From Pseudomonas sp. AFG_SD02_1510_Pfu_092 (GTDB lineage: Bacteria; Pseudomonadota; Gammaproteobacteria; Pseudomonadales; Pseudomonadaceae): 64,000 nucleotides of DNA. Positions 62,419-64,000 of the stretch are shown one piece after another. Made by a program: the position numbers and the translations under genes. Each line of letters starts with the position of its first letter. Within the stretch, counting starts at the first letter, position 1. The notes beneath the pieces are model-generated. The model was not told the origin of the DNA and searched no databases. It saw only the letters and a list, made by a program, of their open reading frames with translations. The stretch lies in the NCBI RefSeq assembly GCF_003331055.1, contig NZ_PUQD01000004.1, positions 1 through 64,000 of the forward strand, read 5' to 3'.

Positions 62419-64000
62419 ATGAAGGGAAATCGCACTCTAGAAGCGCCAAAGCTGCTCGGCATCACCTGGCCCTTCATCGCCGTCGTGGTCTTCCAGGTCG
62501 CCTTGGGCAGCCTCAGCCTTTATACGCTCTCGGCCGTGCGTGCCTATGTCGCGGGCGAAAGCCTGTGGTCCAAGGCGCAGAAAGACGCCATCTACTACCT
62601 CAACCTGTACAGCGAAACCCGCGACGACACCACCTACCAGCGCTATCGCCAGGCCATCACTGTGCCCCAGGGCGACCACCAGCTGCGCGAGGTGATGGAC
62701 CAGCCCAGCCCCGACCTGGATGCCGCGCGCCAGGCCGTGCTGCAGGGCGGCAACCACCCCGACGATGTCGAGCGGATCATCTGGTTCTACCGCAACTTTC
62801 GCAACATCAGCTACATGCAGACGGCCATCGACTACTGGGACATCGGCGACGACTACCTGGCCAAGCTGGATCTGCTGGCCGTGGAGATGCGCAGCAGCTT
62901 CGCTGCCGGCCAGGTCGACGCGCGCACGGTCAGCGACTGGAAGGCGCGCATCGTCACCATCAACGAAGGCGTCACCCCGGCCGCCAAGGCGTTCAGCGAT
63001 GCCCTGGGCGAAGGCTCGCGCATGCTACTGCGGGTGCTGTTGATCACCAACCTGCTGACCGCGATGTTTCTGATTGCCATTGCCTGGCGCCGCTCCAGCA
63101 AGCTGCTGGCCCAGCGCCAGGCGTTTGCCAGCGCCCTGCAGGAAGAAAAGGAGCGCGCGCAGATCACCCTGCAGGCCATCGGCGATGCGGTGATTACCGC
63201 CGATGTGGAAGGCAGCATCGGCTACATGAACCCGGCCGCCGAGCACCTGACCCATTGGCAGGCCGGCCCGGCCCAGGGCCTGCCGCTGTCGGCGCTGTTC
63301 AGTCTGGTCGACGAGCACGCCGAAGGCGAGGGCCGTAGCCTGGTCGAACAGGTGCTCAGCGGCAGCCTCAAAGGCGGCGCCGAGCATGCCCGGCTGATCC
63401 AGCGCCTGGACGGCAGCACCGTGTCGGTCAACCTGGTCGGCTCGCCGATCGTCAATGACGGCCAGGTCAGCGGCATCGTGCTGGTGCTGCACGACATGAC
63501 CCAGGAGCGCCAGTACATTGCCAACCTGTCCTGGCAGGCCACCCATGACGCGCTGACCGGGCTGGCCAACCGCCGCGAGTTCGAGTACCGCCTGGAGCAG
63601 GCGCTCAATGGCCTGGTGCGCCAGGCCGGGCGGCATTCGCTGATGTTCCTCGACCTCGACCAGTTCAAGCTGGTCAACGACACCTGCGGGCACGCGGCCG
63701 GTGATGAATTGCTGCGGCACATCTGCGCCGTGCTGCAATCGGGTTTGCGCGAAGGCGACACCCTGGCCCGGCTGGGCGGCGACGAATTCGGTGTACTGCT
63801 GGAAAACTGCCCGCCCGACCAGGCCGAGCGCATTGCCGAACAATTGCGCCAGCTGGTGCAGAGCCTGCACTTCGTGTGGAAGGGGCGGCCGTTCGTCACC
63901 ACGGTCAGCGTCGGCCTGGTGCACATGGCCCAGGCGCCCGGCACCCTCGAGGCCTCGTTGCGCGCCGCCGACATGGCCTGCTACATGGCCAAGGAAAAAG
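62419..64000 (+). CDS. Membrane GGDEF protein (PAS-GGDEF), cut by window end
   Basis: The first 527 residues of a protein that continues past the window. Transmembrane helix 1 (about 14-38), a periplasmic region (40-200), transmembrane helix 2 (about 202-225), a short coiled coil, a PAS domain (about 245-360) and a GGDEF domain (from about 378) with LGGDEF at 452-457. The intact GGDEF motif suggests diguanylate cyclase activity. Many proteins of this layout have an EAL domain after GGDEF; whether this one does cannot be seen. A weak sigma54-like sequence lies upstream but was not accepted. Confidence 0.9.
   Translation, partial: MKGNRTLEAPKLLGITWPFIAVVVFQVALGSLSLYTLSAVRAYVAGESLWSKAQKDAIYYLNLYSETRDDTTYQRYRQAITVPQGDHQLREVMDQPSPDLDAARQAVLQGGNHPDDVERIIWFYRNFRNISYMQTAIDYWDIGDDYLAKLDLLAVEMRSSFAAGQVDARTVSDWKARIVTINEGVTPAAKAFSDALGEGSRMLLRVLLITNLLTAMFLIAIAWRRSSKLLAQRQAFASALQEEKERAQITLQAIGDAVITADVEGSIGYMNPAAEHLTHWQAGPAQGLPLSALFSLVDEHAEGEGRSLVEQVLSGSLKGGAEHARLIQRLDGSTVSVNLVGSPIVNDGQVSGIVLVLHDMTQERQYIANLSWQATHDALTGLANRREFEYRLEQALNGLVRQAGRHSLMFLDLDQFKLVNDTCGHAAGDELLRHICAVLQSGLREGDTLARLGGDEFGVLLENCPPDQAERIAEQLRQLVQSLHFVWKGRPFVTTVSVGLVHMAQAPGTLEASLRAADMACYMAKEK

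Overview
The window is GC-rich bacterial chromosome and almost certainly comes from the Pseudomonas putida group. It carries more than 20 clusters of the short palindromic REP elements typical of that group (core GCGGG-NNN-CCCGC followed by TCCCACAGG). The gene set fits as well: minCDE, an RsmI-type CsrA protein, the N-acetylglutaminylglutamine (NAGGN) osmolyte genes, a nitrate reductase fused to a diflavin reductase, actP, rdgC and mnmC. These are ordinary chromosomal genes. I see no phage, integron, transposase, CRISPR array or plasmid backbone. The first ~104 bases are C/G homopolymer runs that abut a half REP, so the left edge looks like an assembly artefact.

Layout. 0.1-5.3 kb: an MFS transporter, a lysophospholipid-type transporter/acyltransferase fusion, a guanidinium exporter under a guanidine-II riboswitch, rdgC, and tRNA-Val/tRNA-Asp with promoter and terminator. 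5.5-12.9 kb: nitrate/nitrite assimilation (nasA, nirB, nirD). Both nasA and nirB are preceded by a leader with tandem hexaloop hairpins and an attenuator, the signature of ANTAR (NasT-type) antitermination. 13-20.9 kb: a LysR regulator, a FKBP lipoprotein, a DUF1232 protein, an HTH/unknown gene pair with two palindromic operators, an EAL protein that ends inside a REP, the protease Prc and a quinone oxidoreductase. 21-27.4 kb: a divergent cluster of ABC importer, alkaline-phosphatase-superfamily phosphodiesterase, HAD phosphatase and UTRA-type GntR regulator, which looks like an uptake and processing system for an unidentified organophosphate. 27.4-38.7 kb: an MscS channel, aminopeptidase, RluA, MinCDE, a lipid A acyltransferase, a patatin and an MlaA-like/hydrolase pair. 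39.4-45.8 kb: a GH17 membrane glucosyltransferase, an orphan betaine-type binding protein, the acetate permease unit, a short-chain dehydrogenase and RsmI. 45.9-53.2 kb: YheU, the NAGGN genes and mnmC. 53.3-64 kb: polyphosphate:AMP phosphotransferase, an EamA exporter, fumC, a DUF2059-bolA pair, trhO-dsbA-like-ABC exporter, and a GGDEF protein cut by the window end.

The most notable items are the two matched ANTAR leaders, the guanidine-II riboswitch, the REP-terminated EAL gene, the phosphodiesterase/ABC/HAD/UTRA cluster with two related CTAG-centred sites, the facing DnaA-box palindrome before the DUF1232 gene, and the HTH/unknown pair. Family assignments come from motifs and recalled family features. 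No searches were run.
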